DNA of 64,000 bases from Rotaria macrura (Eukaryota; Rotifera; Eurotatoria; Philodinida; Philodinidae): NCBI GenBank assembly GCA_900239685.1, contig OENT01000375.1, forward strand, positions 61,609 to 125,608. Direction: 5' to 3'. Below, piece by piece: positions 10,017 through 20,649 of the stretch (position 1 is its first letter; the number at the start of each line of letters is the position of its first letter). The notes below the pieces were generated by a model that had not been told where the DNA came from, made no database searches, and worked only from the letters and a program-made list of their open reading frames with translations. A program made the position numbers and the translations under genes.

Positions 10017-13000
10017 CGAAGAAAGTAATAAACCCATCTAAGTCATCTTTAATCTTTTTCACTACCTTTGCTAATAATTATCGAGTTAAAATCTTAATCG
10101 ATACAGGGGCCACCACTAGTTTTATCGATAAAAAATTATTAAGTCATCTTGAACACCTAAAATTTAATGATAAAAAACCTCGTTCTTTTGTTTTGGCTGA
10201 TGGTATAACTCCTTTCAAAGTACTAGGAACAGTTTGCCTATTTATTCAATTCGCTAGCGTAACAACAACAATACATGCTCATGTAGTTCAAAATTTATGC
10301 GCCAACATAGTGTTGGGTATGGATTATATTAATCGATATAATCTAAGTTTCGATGTTAAATATCAAAAGATTTCGATCGAATTTCAAAATCGTAAATTAG
10401 TTATGAATCTTGACCGTGACTTCAACTTACAGAAACTGCCAGTAACTGTTTCAAAATCAATATATATTCCACCTCATTCAACTCGTTCAACACAAGTTAT
10501 GATACCTATCAGATCTATTTCTTCTTCGTTAATTCCTAATCGGTATTTACTTTATAATCATATTTTCGTCGATAGAAATACCGTACTAAATTTTCGCAGC
10601 TATCGTTCGATGATTTCACTTTCTAACACCACATCTTTTCCTCATTTCATAAGAAAAGGACAATATATCGGTTTTCTTATGTATCGTTCTCTATCTGTAC
10701 TTTTCGAATCTCAGCACAAATCATTGCATGCCACCAGACAATCTGGTGAGGCGTCAGTCTTTTCTCGTTTTTGTGCTGATGACTCTAAAAATGTTGCTCT
10801 ACCTCATTCCTCCTTATCATCGATACCACAGCAAACTAACCATAGGTATTCTGAACGCATTTCGTATTGTAACACTATACAATCGAATACTTCTTCACTC
10901 AGTCAGGTCATCGAATCTTTAGTGAAAACGATCGAAGATAAACAACATCGAGAAGAACTATATGCGTTATTAATATTCTTTTCGAGTACTTTCGATATTA
11001 GCAGACACAATATCGCTAAAACATCAATTAATCATGTCATCAATACTATTCCTCATTCTCCCCCAGCTTGTAAACCGTATCCGCAACCAGATAAAGAACA
11101 AGCTATGTATAAGTTAATACAAGAGTTTCTTAAAGCAGGTTTAATTTGTGAATCCCATTCACCTTATGCCGCACCGGCTTTATTGGTGAAAAAGAAAGAC
11201 AGTTCATATCGATTCGTAGTCGACTATAAAAGATTGAATCTGGTAACCATTAAAGATTCAACACCTTTACCTAATATGGAAGATACTCTTAGGAAATTAG
11301 GTCAAGGTTATTATTATTTTTCAAAGCTTGATCTTAAATCAGGATTTTATCAGATACCGATAAATGATACTGATAAAGAGAAGACAGCTTTCGTTACTCC
11401 ATTCGGATTGTATCAGTTTAACGTATTACCTATGGGTTTGAAAAACTCACCCCCAACATTTCAGAAAGTCATGACCGACACGTTAAAATCCTGCCGTAAT
11501 TTTTCTCTTGTATATCTAGATGACATAATTGTTTTTTCTAAGTCGTTTGATGAGCATCTCTATCATTTAAAACGTGTTTTACTTGCTTTGAGAGCGAAGC
11601 ATTTGATTCTAAATCCTCCAAAATGCGTACTTGCAGCTCATAAAATCGATTACCTAGGACATACAATTAGTTACGAACAAATAACACCAATGAAAGAAAA
11701 AGTTGAAGCAATAATTCAGATCAAAGAACCACGTTCTCTAGCTCAAGCAAACAAATTCATAGGTGCGCTTAGTTGGTATCGTAAATTCATACCTCATTTC
11801 GCAACTGTAGCAGCTCCGATCCACGCTGTAACTAATCTGAAAAAAAATGAACGACATAAATTTAAATGGACATACTCCCAATCCAAAGCTTTTCACAACT
11901 TAAAGCAAATGTTGATCACTAAACCGTTATTTCTTCATTATCCGGTAGATAACGTTCCGTTGATATTAACTACGGATGCTAGTGCGATTGGGATTGGAGG
12001 AGTTCTTCAGCAAGAATTTAATGGTGAGGTTTTTAACCTATACTATCATTCTCAATTGATGACGCCGTGTGAGCGTAAATACAGTACTATAGAGAAAGAA
12101 GCGTTAGCTATTTATAAATGTTTTGCTAGAATGCGTGTTTTTCTATTAGGTCGTAACATTATTCTTAGAACGGATCACTGTCCGCTATGTCATATAATGG
12201 AAAAAACAGTTCGCAATGCTAGAGTTGATCGCATAACACATTTAATCCAAGAGTATAATATTAGTAAAGTAATTCATATAAACGGACGCGAAAATTGCCT
12301 TCCTGATTTTCTATCACGGTATTATAATGAATCTAACGATGAACTTTTCGAAATTGACTATGGATTAGAAAGTAAAAATAATATTCCTGAAATTAGGTCT
12401 TCAACGAGTCAATTAATTCGAAGTTTATCTCCATCTCGAAGTGAAAAACATGAAAATATGCTTGCTACCATGGTATTGAGATCTCATACAAAACAACAAA
12501 AAGCAGCACCAAAAATCGATATATCCAATGATGTCCTAATGAACAATAATTTGTCAAATGAGAAGTCCAATGAGACTGTTTCCTTTAGTAATTCGTCTAC
12601 ACCGAAATTTTCTTCTAACCAGTTTGATTTAGCAAAATTAAGTCAGGAGCAAAGCAACGATCCAGTTATTAAAAATATTATTCAAAAACTTGAAATTCAT
12701 CCAAATAGGTTGCCATTCGTTGTTAAGAACAATATTGTTTATAAGTTGATAACATTATCACGTCAGTCTAGACGCAACACAGAAGTAATTTATGTACCAT
12801 CCTCCATGATTAAAGCTTTACTTCAAGCCTTCCATGATGATCCTATGACAGGAGCTCATTTCTCTCTTGATCGTACATATAATAAAATAAAATATAATTA
12901 TTGGTGGCCCGGCATGAAGTCCACCATTAGACGTTACATTGAGTCGTGTCTTCTGTGTAAACAGTACAATCTTAGTCGTTATAAAAACTACGGTCACTTG

Positions 13001-13867
13001 CGTCCTATCACTCCACCCGAAGGACCATTTCTTTTAGTTGGAATAGATTTTTGTGGACCGTTGAAACAAACGCCACGCGAAAACCAGTACGTGTTAGTAA
13101 TAACTGATTATTTCACGCGCCATGTAACTGCTATAGCTCTACCAAATTGTAGCGCTGAGACTACTGCGCAAGCTTTGTTTAACGATTATTTTTGTAAATA
13201 TGGAGTACCAGACGTGATTCTTAGTGATCAGGGATCTCATTTCCGTAACCAACTCATGGAAAACATTAAGAATCTGATTGGTTATAACCACATCTATAGT
13301 ACTCCGTACCATCCTCAAACAAACGGCATTGTTGAGAGATTCAACGCTAGTTTCATTCCTCAAATATCTAAATTGCAAGACTCTCAACATAATAATTGGG
13401 ACGAGTATTTACAAGCTGTTGTTTTCGCATATAATACCGGTACTCATAAAACAACAAAATACTCGCCTTATGAATTACTTTATGGTCGTTTATGTCGTTT
13501 GCCTATCAATACACGACCATCTTATTTTTCTTTCACAAAACCGAATGATTATTTTGAGCATTTAAAAAAGACCTTGCGTATCTATCATCAGGCTGCACGA
13601 CATCACATAGTTTTGCAACAACAACATAATAAAAAAATATACGATCGTAATCGTCGTGATCCGCAATATACAATAGGTGATAAGGTTTTAGTTAGGATTC
13701 ATGGTAATCGAGGAAAACTAGAACCGAAATTTTCACTCATACCGAAAGTAATCACTCAGATAAATCATCCGATATATGAAGTACAAGACGAGAAAAGTCT
13801 TCTTTCATTTAAAGTACATGTGGCGGACTTAAGACCTATTCTAATCGAACAATATGAATCATTATAG
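9980..13867 (+). CDS. pol: Pol polyprotein: protease, reverse transcriptase, RNase H, integrase
   Basis: About 1,295 residues in the -1 frame relative to gag, with no own ATG near the protease, so it is made by frameshifting. Residue ~41 starts the aspartic protease motif LIDTGATTSF; a flap-like LADG and a later VLGMDYI follow. The reverse transcriptase shows LPMGLKNSPPTFQ and YLDD at residues ~512-515 (11513-11524). RNase H has TTDAS with Asp ~666. Integrase has an HHCC finger from His ~952 (ending CLLC) and a D,D(35)E core: Asp ~1023 (GIDFCG), Asp ~1083 (SDQG) and Glu ~1119 (VERFN). The C-terminus ends in a basic module with KVHVADLRPI. No chromodomain and no dUTPase were seen. Confidence 0.95.
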   Translation, partial: LGPEASDDGVVSAKKVINPSKSSLIFFTTFANNYRVKILIDTGATTSFIDKKLLSHLEHLKFNDKKPRSFVLADGITPFKVLGTVCLFIQFASVTTTIHAHVVQNLCANIVLGMDYINRYNLSFDVKYQKISIEFQNRKLVMNLDRDFNLQKLPVTVSKSIYIPPHSTRSTQVMIPIRSISSSLIPNRYLLYNHIFVDRNTVLNFRSYRSMISLSNTTSFPHFIRKGQYIGFLMYRSLSVLFESQHKSLHATRQSGEASVFSRFCADDSKNVALPHSSLSSIPQQTNHRYSERISYCNTIQSNTSSLSQVIESLVKTIEDKQHREELYALLIFFSSTFDISRHNIAKTSINHVINTIPHSPPACKPYPQPDKEQAMYKLIQEFLKAGLICESHSPYAAPALLVKKKDSSYRFVVDYKRLNLVTIKDSTPLPNMEDTLRKLGQGYYYFSKLDLKSGFYQIPINDTDKEKTAFVTPFGLYQFNVLPMGLKNSPPTFQKVMTDTLKSCRNFSLVYLDDIIVFSKSFDEHLYHLKRVLLALRAKHLILNPPKCVLAAHKIDYLGHTISYEQITPMKEKVEAIIQIKEPRSLAQANKFIGALSWYRKFIPHFATVAAPIHAVTNLKKNERHKFKWTYSQSKAFHNLKQMLITKPLFLHYPVDNVPLILTTDASAIGIGGVLQQEFNGEVFNLYYHSQLMTPCERKYSTIEKEALAIYKCFARMRVFLLGRNIILRTDHCPLCHIMEKTVRNARVDRITHLIQEYNISKVIHINGRENCLPDFLSRYYNESNDELFEIDYGLESKNNIPEIRSSTSQLIRSLSPSRSEKHENMLATMVLRSHTKQQKAAPKIDISNDVLMNNNLSNEKSNETVSFSNSSTPKFSSNQFDLAKLSQEQSNDPVIKNIIQKLEIHPNRLPFVVKNNIVYKLITLSRQSRRNTEVIYVPSSMIKALLQAFHDDPMTGAHFSLDRTYNKIKYNYWWPGMKSTIRRYIESCLLCKQYNLSRYKNYGHLRPITPPEGPFLLVGIDFCGPLKQTPRENQYVLVITDYFTRHVTAIALPNCSAETTAQALFNDYFCKYGVPDVILSDQGSHFRNQLMENIKNLIGYNHIYSTPYHPQTNGIVERFNASFIPQISKLQDSQHNNWDEYLQAVVFAYNTGTHKTTKYSPYELLYGRLCRLPINTRPSYFSFTKPNDYFEHLKKTLRIYHQAARHHIVLQQQHNKKIYDRNRRDPQYTIGDKVLVRIHGNRGKLEPKFSLIPKVITQINHPIYEVQDEKSLLSFKVHVADLRPILIEQYESL

Positions 13868-14095
13868 ATTCATTCGAATTTATCGAACCGGTGATTAGTT
13901 AGTTTGATCAGTAGCTGTAGTTCTAATGTCAACTGATGGCGCCTCAGATATACATTATATGCAAAACATTTCACTATTTAACTTCGTCATCGATTCGATA
14001 CATCAGCATTCGAAAAATATTTTTTTCTTTCTGGTTCTCTAATACGACGCTCTTTGTTTAGGTCTTTCTATTTTCATTTTTTTTTCCTTCTTCAC

Positions 14096-15157
14096 ATGAT
14101 GAATTCTCAACAAATTCTTCAACAATCTGACCCCGCATTCTCCTTGTTATCTCAATACTTTGACCAATCATGTTCATTGGTTCAATCTTCTTTTATACCT
14201 TTCGATCATCATTATAATCATTTGTTATCCTCCATTCATTCACTTTCTGTCTCGACAAATCCATCACAGGATTTACCTACATTCTTTATATTAACCGACA
14301 GCCATGGTAAACATTTTCCGCCAGTAATCACTACACCTCATTGTAAGGCCATTATCCAATTTTTCTCCGGTTTACAATGGGTGAATTCCTATGATAAACA
14401 ATTATGTACTAGAAGTCTACTCTTGTCTTCGTCATTCCATTCTGTTTTATCCAATTGTGTTGGAGTTTTGTTCCTCATAGGAACGAACTCCGTTCGTAAC
14501 ACATTGGCTTCGACGATTATTAGTCAAATCGACGATATTATCGATCTCATTCGATCTCGATATCCTCATTTGCAAAATAAGGATAAGATTTCCATCTTCT
14601 CAGTATTTCCATGCTTAAAAATATCGACTCGATTCCCTAATATTTCTTTATTAACATCAAACTTGAATACTTATAATAAACTCTTGAAAAATTTATCCAT
14701 TCATAAGAATTTTTCGGTTCTTGACATACCTATTACTATTGACAAACTAGCTCGAGATGGGATGCATATAGACTTCTGTTATTCATCATTATTGATTGAT
14801 ACTGTTTTGAAATATCTTAATGATATTATCAATAAGCGAACTTTAACCAATGATTTACATCATCGATCACGCATTGCAATGATACGTCGTAATAAAAAAC
14901 GACACGAGAAGTTACGACATCGTCGACGACTAAATGTTATTGTTCGCACTATTGCTCGAGTTTGGTCTTTGACCGACATTAAAGCCTACTTAAAATCTAA
15001 ACAAATAAAATACAATCGGTTGCCAAACATTCACCAACACAAACTTCGCATTCAGTTCAACCATTTTGTTCATAAACAACATGCTGAAAATATTCTTTCT
15101 CTTGATGCCTTTGACGAACAAAATTATTTAGAATGGCATTCCCACCATCGTCTATGA
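14096..15157 (+). CDS. ORF3: SGNH/GDSL-type hydrolase of the retrotransposon
   Basis: 353 residues from the ATG at 14096 (a second ATG follows at once). Motifs match the SGNH hydrolase fold: block I ILTDSHG with nucleophile Ser69, block III LIGTNS with Asn131, and block V DGMHID with Asp221 and His224. The GDS of the family is TDS here. After residue ~255 the protein becomes strongly basic (IRRNKKRHEKLRHRRR), which could bind nucleic acid. No signal peptide or convincing membrane segment is seen, so this is not an env-like glycoprotein. GDSL esterases occur as ORF1 in some non-LTR elements and as ORF3 in bdelloid LTR elements, where membrane targeting has been proposed; the substrate is unknown. 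Confidence 0.85.
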   Translation: MMNSQQILQQSDPAFSLLSQYFDQSCSLVQSSFIPFDHHYNHLLSSIHSLSVSTNPSQDLPTFFILTDSHGKHFPPVITTPHCKAIIQFFSGLQWVNSYDKQLCTRSLLLSSSFHSVLSNCVGVLFLIGTNSVRNTLASTIISQIDDIIDLIRSRYPHLQNKDKISIFSVFPCLKISTRFPNISLLTSNLNTYNKLLKNLSIHKNFSVLDIPITIDKLARDGMHIDFCYSSLLIDTVLKYLNDIINKRTLTNDLHHRSRIAMIRRNKKRHEKLRHRRRLNVIVRTIARVWSLTDIKAYLKSKQIKYNRLPNIHQHKLRIQFNHFVHKQHAENILSLDAFDEQNYLEWHSHHRL

Positions 15158-15353
15158 ACACATTTTGTTCTTGTTAAAAAAGTTCTCTTTTTTGTTTTTC
15201 TTTCAATTACATTGTTACTGTTGTTTTTTCTCCAACACTCGTTTTTCATTATCTGTTTGTTTGTTTTCTCTACGAATTCTTCTCTTGAATTGGGGTTGCT
15301 CTATTTGCCTATCCAATCGGGTGGGTAGATGTAGTGGTCAACCTTTTCTTCAC
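15158..15353 (+). other. Retrotransposon 3' untranslated region
   Basis: T-rich sequence between the ORF3 stop and the polypurine tract. It has no coding features of its own. Confidence 0.6.
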
Positions 15354-15366
15354 GGGAAGGGGGAGG
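15354..15366 (+). promoter_or_regulatory. Polypurine tract
   Basis: GGGAAGGGGGAGG lies directly against the 3' LTR and stands out in T-rich surroundings. This is the expected plus-strand primer site. Confidence 0.9.
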
Positions 15367-15411
15367 TGTTAGCGTCACTAGATGTCGCATCATGACGCTA
15401 ACTGACTTTCC

Positions 15412-15446
<35 letters not shown>

Positions 15447-15868
15447 GTTTTCTTTCCTTTCTGTATATGCATGTATAATGCAATTGATCATCATGAGCAC
15501 ACGATGACCTTTTCACATTACATCATTTTTCTTTTTCCTTTCATCTCTCCTGTGTTTAGAATTTTCTCGAATATCCATATCTCTTTATAATTTTGTCTTT
15601 TTCTTTTTCCTCTTCATTATTGTCGATTTTTCTTTTTCGTGAACTCGCGTTTCGTTCGGTCAACTATTGTAAACTGTGTTATCCTCGTTATTGAAGTTAT
15701 CAATAAAAGTTACTATTGTTATTTGACAACGACGTTATCTCGATCAAATTAACAAAGTATAACATAATCAATATATTGTAAGTTACTATTTCTATTGGGC
15801 ATAAAAGATCCCTATACTAAATAGTCGAGACTTAAGTTACAAGTAACATATTACGAATAGAGCTTACA
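15367..15868 (+). repeat. 3' LTR
   Basis: 502 bp, the same as the 5' LTR except for a TA run shorter by one unit. AATAAA lies at 15702-15707. Confidence 0.95.
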
Positions 15869-15873
15869 GACGT
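15869..15873. repeat. Right target-site duplication GACGT
   Basis: Matches 7275-7279 and marks the end of the insertion. Confidence 0.9.
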
Positions 15874-18800
15874 CATGTTTTTCAAGTAATGCGTAGTCGT
15901 CATTGTTGTTGCTACTTGCCGTCAAAATGACGCCCGGTGAATAATTTGTGCTTTTAGAAGTACAGATAAGAACAGAAAGTGACTAGAAGAGACATGAAAA
16001 TAACGTTAATCAAATTGGTTGGAATTGAGTCAGCATGTGGCGAGAGTTGATGTCGCTGCCGTCAACAAACATTCAGTGAGGTAAAAGCAAAGCAACCATA
16101 TAACTGTCAACGAGAATGGATATTTTTCAAAAGTCGCTTAACATTCAAACCAATATATTGTAAACAATATCTTTGCATTATTAAATCTAACAGTATGCTC
16201 GGCAAATGAATAAAAACTTTTGATTCTCTAATTGATTGCTTCTGATCTTCTTCGATCACACATTTGCTTTTTTGGCGCGTTCATCAACGATGTACTTTCG
16301 ATTAATCAACCGCTAACTGAAAAAAATAATTTAAAACATTTACTATTATTAAGTATGAAATTCAGATTCTGGTCTATCATCGTTGATATTGTTGCTTACA
16401 AAGACTTTTGCATGATGACTGGTCGAAAGCATGGAGAATTCATCTATTACTATAATCCAGGCGAAAAAGAGCTCTGATAACAAAATAGGAAGTGCGAATG
16501 TTTTTCCATTTCTATCCAATTCTTCTGATGCACGACGACGCTTTCAATCATCATGAATATCTACCAACACAAAAAGTTGAACGTGAATAACAATTCGCCT
16601 TTGACTTAACAAGAAACAATTCACTGATATGAAAATTTAAAAGTTCTCTCTCACATTAAAATAATTTAAAATAAACTTTAAGACATTGGTGAGTATACAA
16701 GGCAGTAAACTATTAATCTCTTGCAGACTATTAATATAATTCTAAATTTATCGCAGTTGTAGTAAGACTTTCTCCACTAAGGCATAAAACTTGTTCGTTT
16801 ATTACAATCAAATATAGAATGCATGAATTCCATCTATTTAGTAAACATGTTTTCAATACATTACAAATTAAGAGAAGGTTTCATCATTTCTATGAAATAT
16901 TTACATTATTTTCTAACAAAATTGATGAAAATTTCCACACATGCGTCGTCGAGCTCTATCCAATAGGGCGAGTAATCAAGATAGACATGTCATTTGTGTC
17001 AGTGATTTTGACACTTATATAGATTTATTCAGTTCTCAATTCTATACATTTTCATCAATAAGTATATGCATGTTTTCAATGAAAAGCTGAAAATTCATGA
17101 CTAGACGACTTCCTTGAATACTTCTGAATTCGATATTATTCTTGAAAATGCAGAACGATTAATCATATTTAGCTTCGTCACTGATTCCAGATTTGACAGT
17201 AACTAATTAATTGCATAAATAGGATAAAACGGAATAGAAAAAAGACTGAGCAGTGATACATCTTTTTAAGTAGTACTTTGACCCTACTGCAGAAAATTGA
17301 AGAGTCTTCAAGCGAAAAAAATGTCTTTAAATTTGATTGATTACTAATGCTTTTTTGAGAAAGATCGTCCGTATATCTTGATCGAAACACTATTGTGCAT
17401 TGATATCGTTTGTGAAATACTAAAAAAAGTAGTAACTTTGCAAATGATATAATGATTAAATTTAACTCGAGGTTACGCTGAATTTGAATAAAATACAACA
17501 GACGATTATACGCTATTTTACTGGAGAGCATCGAAGAAAACTGATTCCTTCGATTTCAACTAACTTCAACTAAAGGATATGTACCTTAAAGTATCTAATA
17601 TCGATGATTGTCATCATCAACTAAATCACATTCAATAAAAGATTACCTCTCTATTATCAAACAAGTACAGTAATAGAATAAAATTAAAATGTTAACTAAA
17701 GGTAAAGATTCAAGAATCAAAGAACCTTATTTTGAATAATATTTCATAGAATCAATAAAATCTGAATGTACAAGACTGTTGTACCATACTTCTTCCCAGT
17801 AGGCCAATAATACCATTGTTATAGTACTATTACTTAGTTTCAAAAATCGTTTTCCACATAAGTGTTTCCACAATGTATCAGTTTGACACTTCGATTTTGG
17901 ACGATCCACATTTACATTCTGCCACTCTAGAACCAGTATAATGTAAAAAAGAAAAACTTGCTCTGTGAATTACATAAATATTTGTGTCGTAAAAAGTATG
18001 GATGCCTAGTAACGATTCTTGCTTTCTGGCAATCAAAGTCTGATCTGATGTGTAAGAACATGAGTTTGAGTGATGAGCATGGCACGCGGATGAGATTCTC
18101 AGAATATATTCATCGATCAGCAAATCCATACATGGCTATCCTAGCTAAACTTTATGTATTATGAGCAATTATTCGAAGATATAGTAGTCAAAATCGAAGA
18201 GTGCGTCATCGATTTCCATGTAAAAGTTTGGTCCTAATCAAAACACGACATTTTTCCGTCATACATTTTATCAACAGTATTGTAATACTATGTATGTAGT
18301 GTTAAATCAAGAAGAAATATATTCTATAAATGTACGAAATCTAATTCTATGTTCTTTTTGATGGTTTCATATAAAAACAATCACACTCTAAAAACGTTTT
18401 CAATCTATTGAGAGAGTATTTTCTAATTGAAAGTAAACCTGATTCTTGATATTTCAGCCTTCAAGTTTATTCTTATCAATCAATGACTATTATCAAAAGA
18501 TTACCTATTATATATATATATATATATATGCATATCTGTGATCAACTTCATATATATCAAAATTTCATTGATAACCTATAAATTAATCCTCTACTTTCCT
18601 GGATGCTAATTCAAAAGTTACAAACCCACTCCTCATTGAGACGAAAAGTGTCAATTGATAGTATACCGATGTCATGCAGATAAAATTATGAAGTTGTTCT
18701 TTCATGGAGTTGATTGATGTCCACAGGCATAGACATTCTTCGGTAACAGACATAAATCGATCCATTTTTCAAAAAGTTGTGTTCATATTGTTTTTGTAGC

Positions 18801-20649
18801 CAAGCGATAATTTCTATGATCTATTGATGAAAAAAACTGAAGAGAATATAAGCATCATACTTTCTAGTTGTTATTCAGAAAAAAGAATGGGAAAAAATTT
18901 TTGTTTATGTGATAGCCATTGAAGCAATTACGCTGAGCTGTTAAAACCAAAAATGTACATTTCAGTTTGTGCAATTCGCTTACATCTAATGTGAATGGTT
19001 TGGCTCATGACGGTTTTCTGTCATTTTTCCATACATCAATGAAATGAAAATTCATATCTTCAGAATTCCACGGTGTTAAGATAAACGTTTTTATATATCC
19101 TTTTACTTGCACTTTTTTCCAAGACATTTTGAGATGCTCATAAAATATTGTTCGTGTTATTCTCTATAAAATTTTCATTTGCAGACAAATAATCATTTTC
19201 ATTTATTATCCCGATTGTTGACGCCTGTGGACATAGACTTGTCACGCATATTTCCTATGTAATCATAAGTGCAGCCCTTTTCTAAAACTAGGAAAATAGT
19301 GAAGATCTTAGAGAATGCAGTAATTTAATAATTGCATCCACCCCTCTCGAAAATTCTAAGTTTTGTAATTTTAATATTTAAATTAAAAGCTCAAAAGAAG
19401 CAACCATTTTTTCATAAATTAATAACTCTTGAAAGGTTCTACAACCAAAAATCAGTCAGTTTAGATCAAATAGTTTGTTCTTGTTAATTGATGATTCTGC
19501 CAACGTCCACAATTGCAGAAATTCGGTGGTAAAGGATAAAAATCGAATGTATGATAATGAAAGAAAGTCAAATCCAAGGAAGAAGTTTAGGATGCTTTTT
19601 TATGACAGTAACATCAATAGAGTTTTATTACATGCATTATGATCATAAAATTAACATAAAAAGTATGAATAACATTTTTTTAAAAGCATATAACCATGTA
19701 ATACTAATATATAGTTGGTTATATTTTAATAAAATCCGTTGATTGATAAGAATGAACTTGGTGGCTGATTTATGAAGAATTCCATTTAATTTCAATTGTA
19801 CAAAAATTTTTCTTCATAGAAATCTTGTAACATTCTTTTTTACTCTAATAAAATATATCATGTATTTCTCACTTCGATTGAAGCTTGTCTTACTGTCGAT
19901 ATATACACATTCATTTGTCTTCACATTCGGCACAACAAATATCGATACCATATTCAACCGATAGAATCTTGTCATAATCAATAGTGGATACTTTCATGTC
20001 ATTTGGAGTGTTCTCACCATATTTACAAGCACTAATAAAACATTCTTTTTCTTAGAGAAAGTTTTTTCGAATTGAAATTGAATCGATACCTTTCTTGTGT
20101 GATAATTACATTTCGAAGGCTTATCATTTAGATTAGCGAAAATAACGATACTTACAATTTATTCGTTGATTTCATGATTGAGTTTCTCTAGTTGAAGTCT
20201 AGTTCTTTCTAACAGTCATGTTTCTTTCTTCAAATGTAAGCAAAATACTTAAAATAAGATTTGTGATATTTAAAAATGTAGAAAAAACAGAGCATCTACG
20301 TCTGTCGAATTGGGAATTTTCCAGTTTTGTTTTGTTGATTATTTATTGAAAAATTGATAACAGTATTGGCAGTCGAAATTCAAATGTAAGTAAACATTTT
20401 GAATTTAATTCGCTAAAGTAAATTTCAAACTGTTGCTACGAGTAAGTTGGAGCTCAAATTTAATTTAGTCATTCTCATGCATGCTTACACTATATTCACA
20501 TCCAGCAGAGACGTGCCACATCTACTTTAGAGGAAAACAAACGATCTTCTTCTAAATAAAAAAGTCACAAGATGATGACTGAATACATGCTGTTATTGCT
20601 TTTAAACGATTAGAAATGTTCAAGAATTCATATTTTTTAATTCAAGTTT
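15874..20649. other. 4.8 kb AT-rich intergenic sequence
   Basis: Only short chance frames on both strands. A TA microsatellite lies at about 18507-18529. No gene, tRNA or transposon was recognised. Confidence 0.5.

Larger units (their letters stand above)
7280..15868 (+). mobile_element. Complete Ty3/gypsy-like LTR retrotransposon with SGNH-hydrolase ORF3
   Basis: An 8,589-bp element bounded by 504- and 502-bp LTRs that start TG and end CA, flanked by a GACGT duplication. The order is LTR, primer site, gag, -1 frameshift signal, protease-RT-RNase H-integrase, ORF3, polypurine tract, LTR. Integrase lies after RNase H, which places it in the Ty3/gypsy-type group rather than Ty1/copia. The LTRs appear to differ only by two bases in a TA run, so insertion was recent. 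All three frames look intact, so the copy may be autonomous. A GDSL/SGNH ORF3 in bdelloid LTR elements is published knowledge (Rodriguez, Kenefick and Arkhipova, Viruses 2017); whether this family is one already described cannot be told from here. Confidence 0.96.

Noticed and set aside
14096..15157. Envelope-like glycoprotein as ORF3
   Set aside because: No signal peptide, fusion peptide or membrane anchor; the SGNH hydrolase motifs fit instead.
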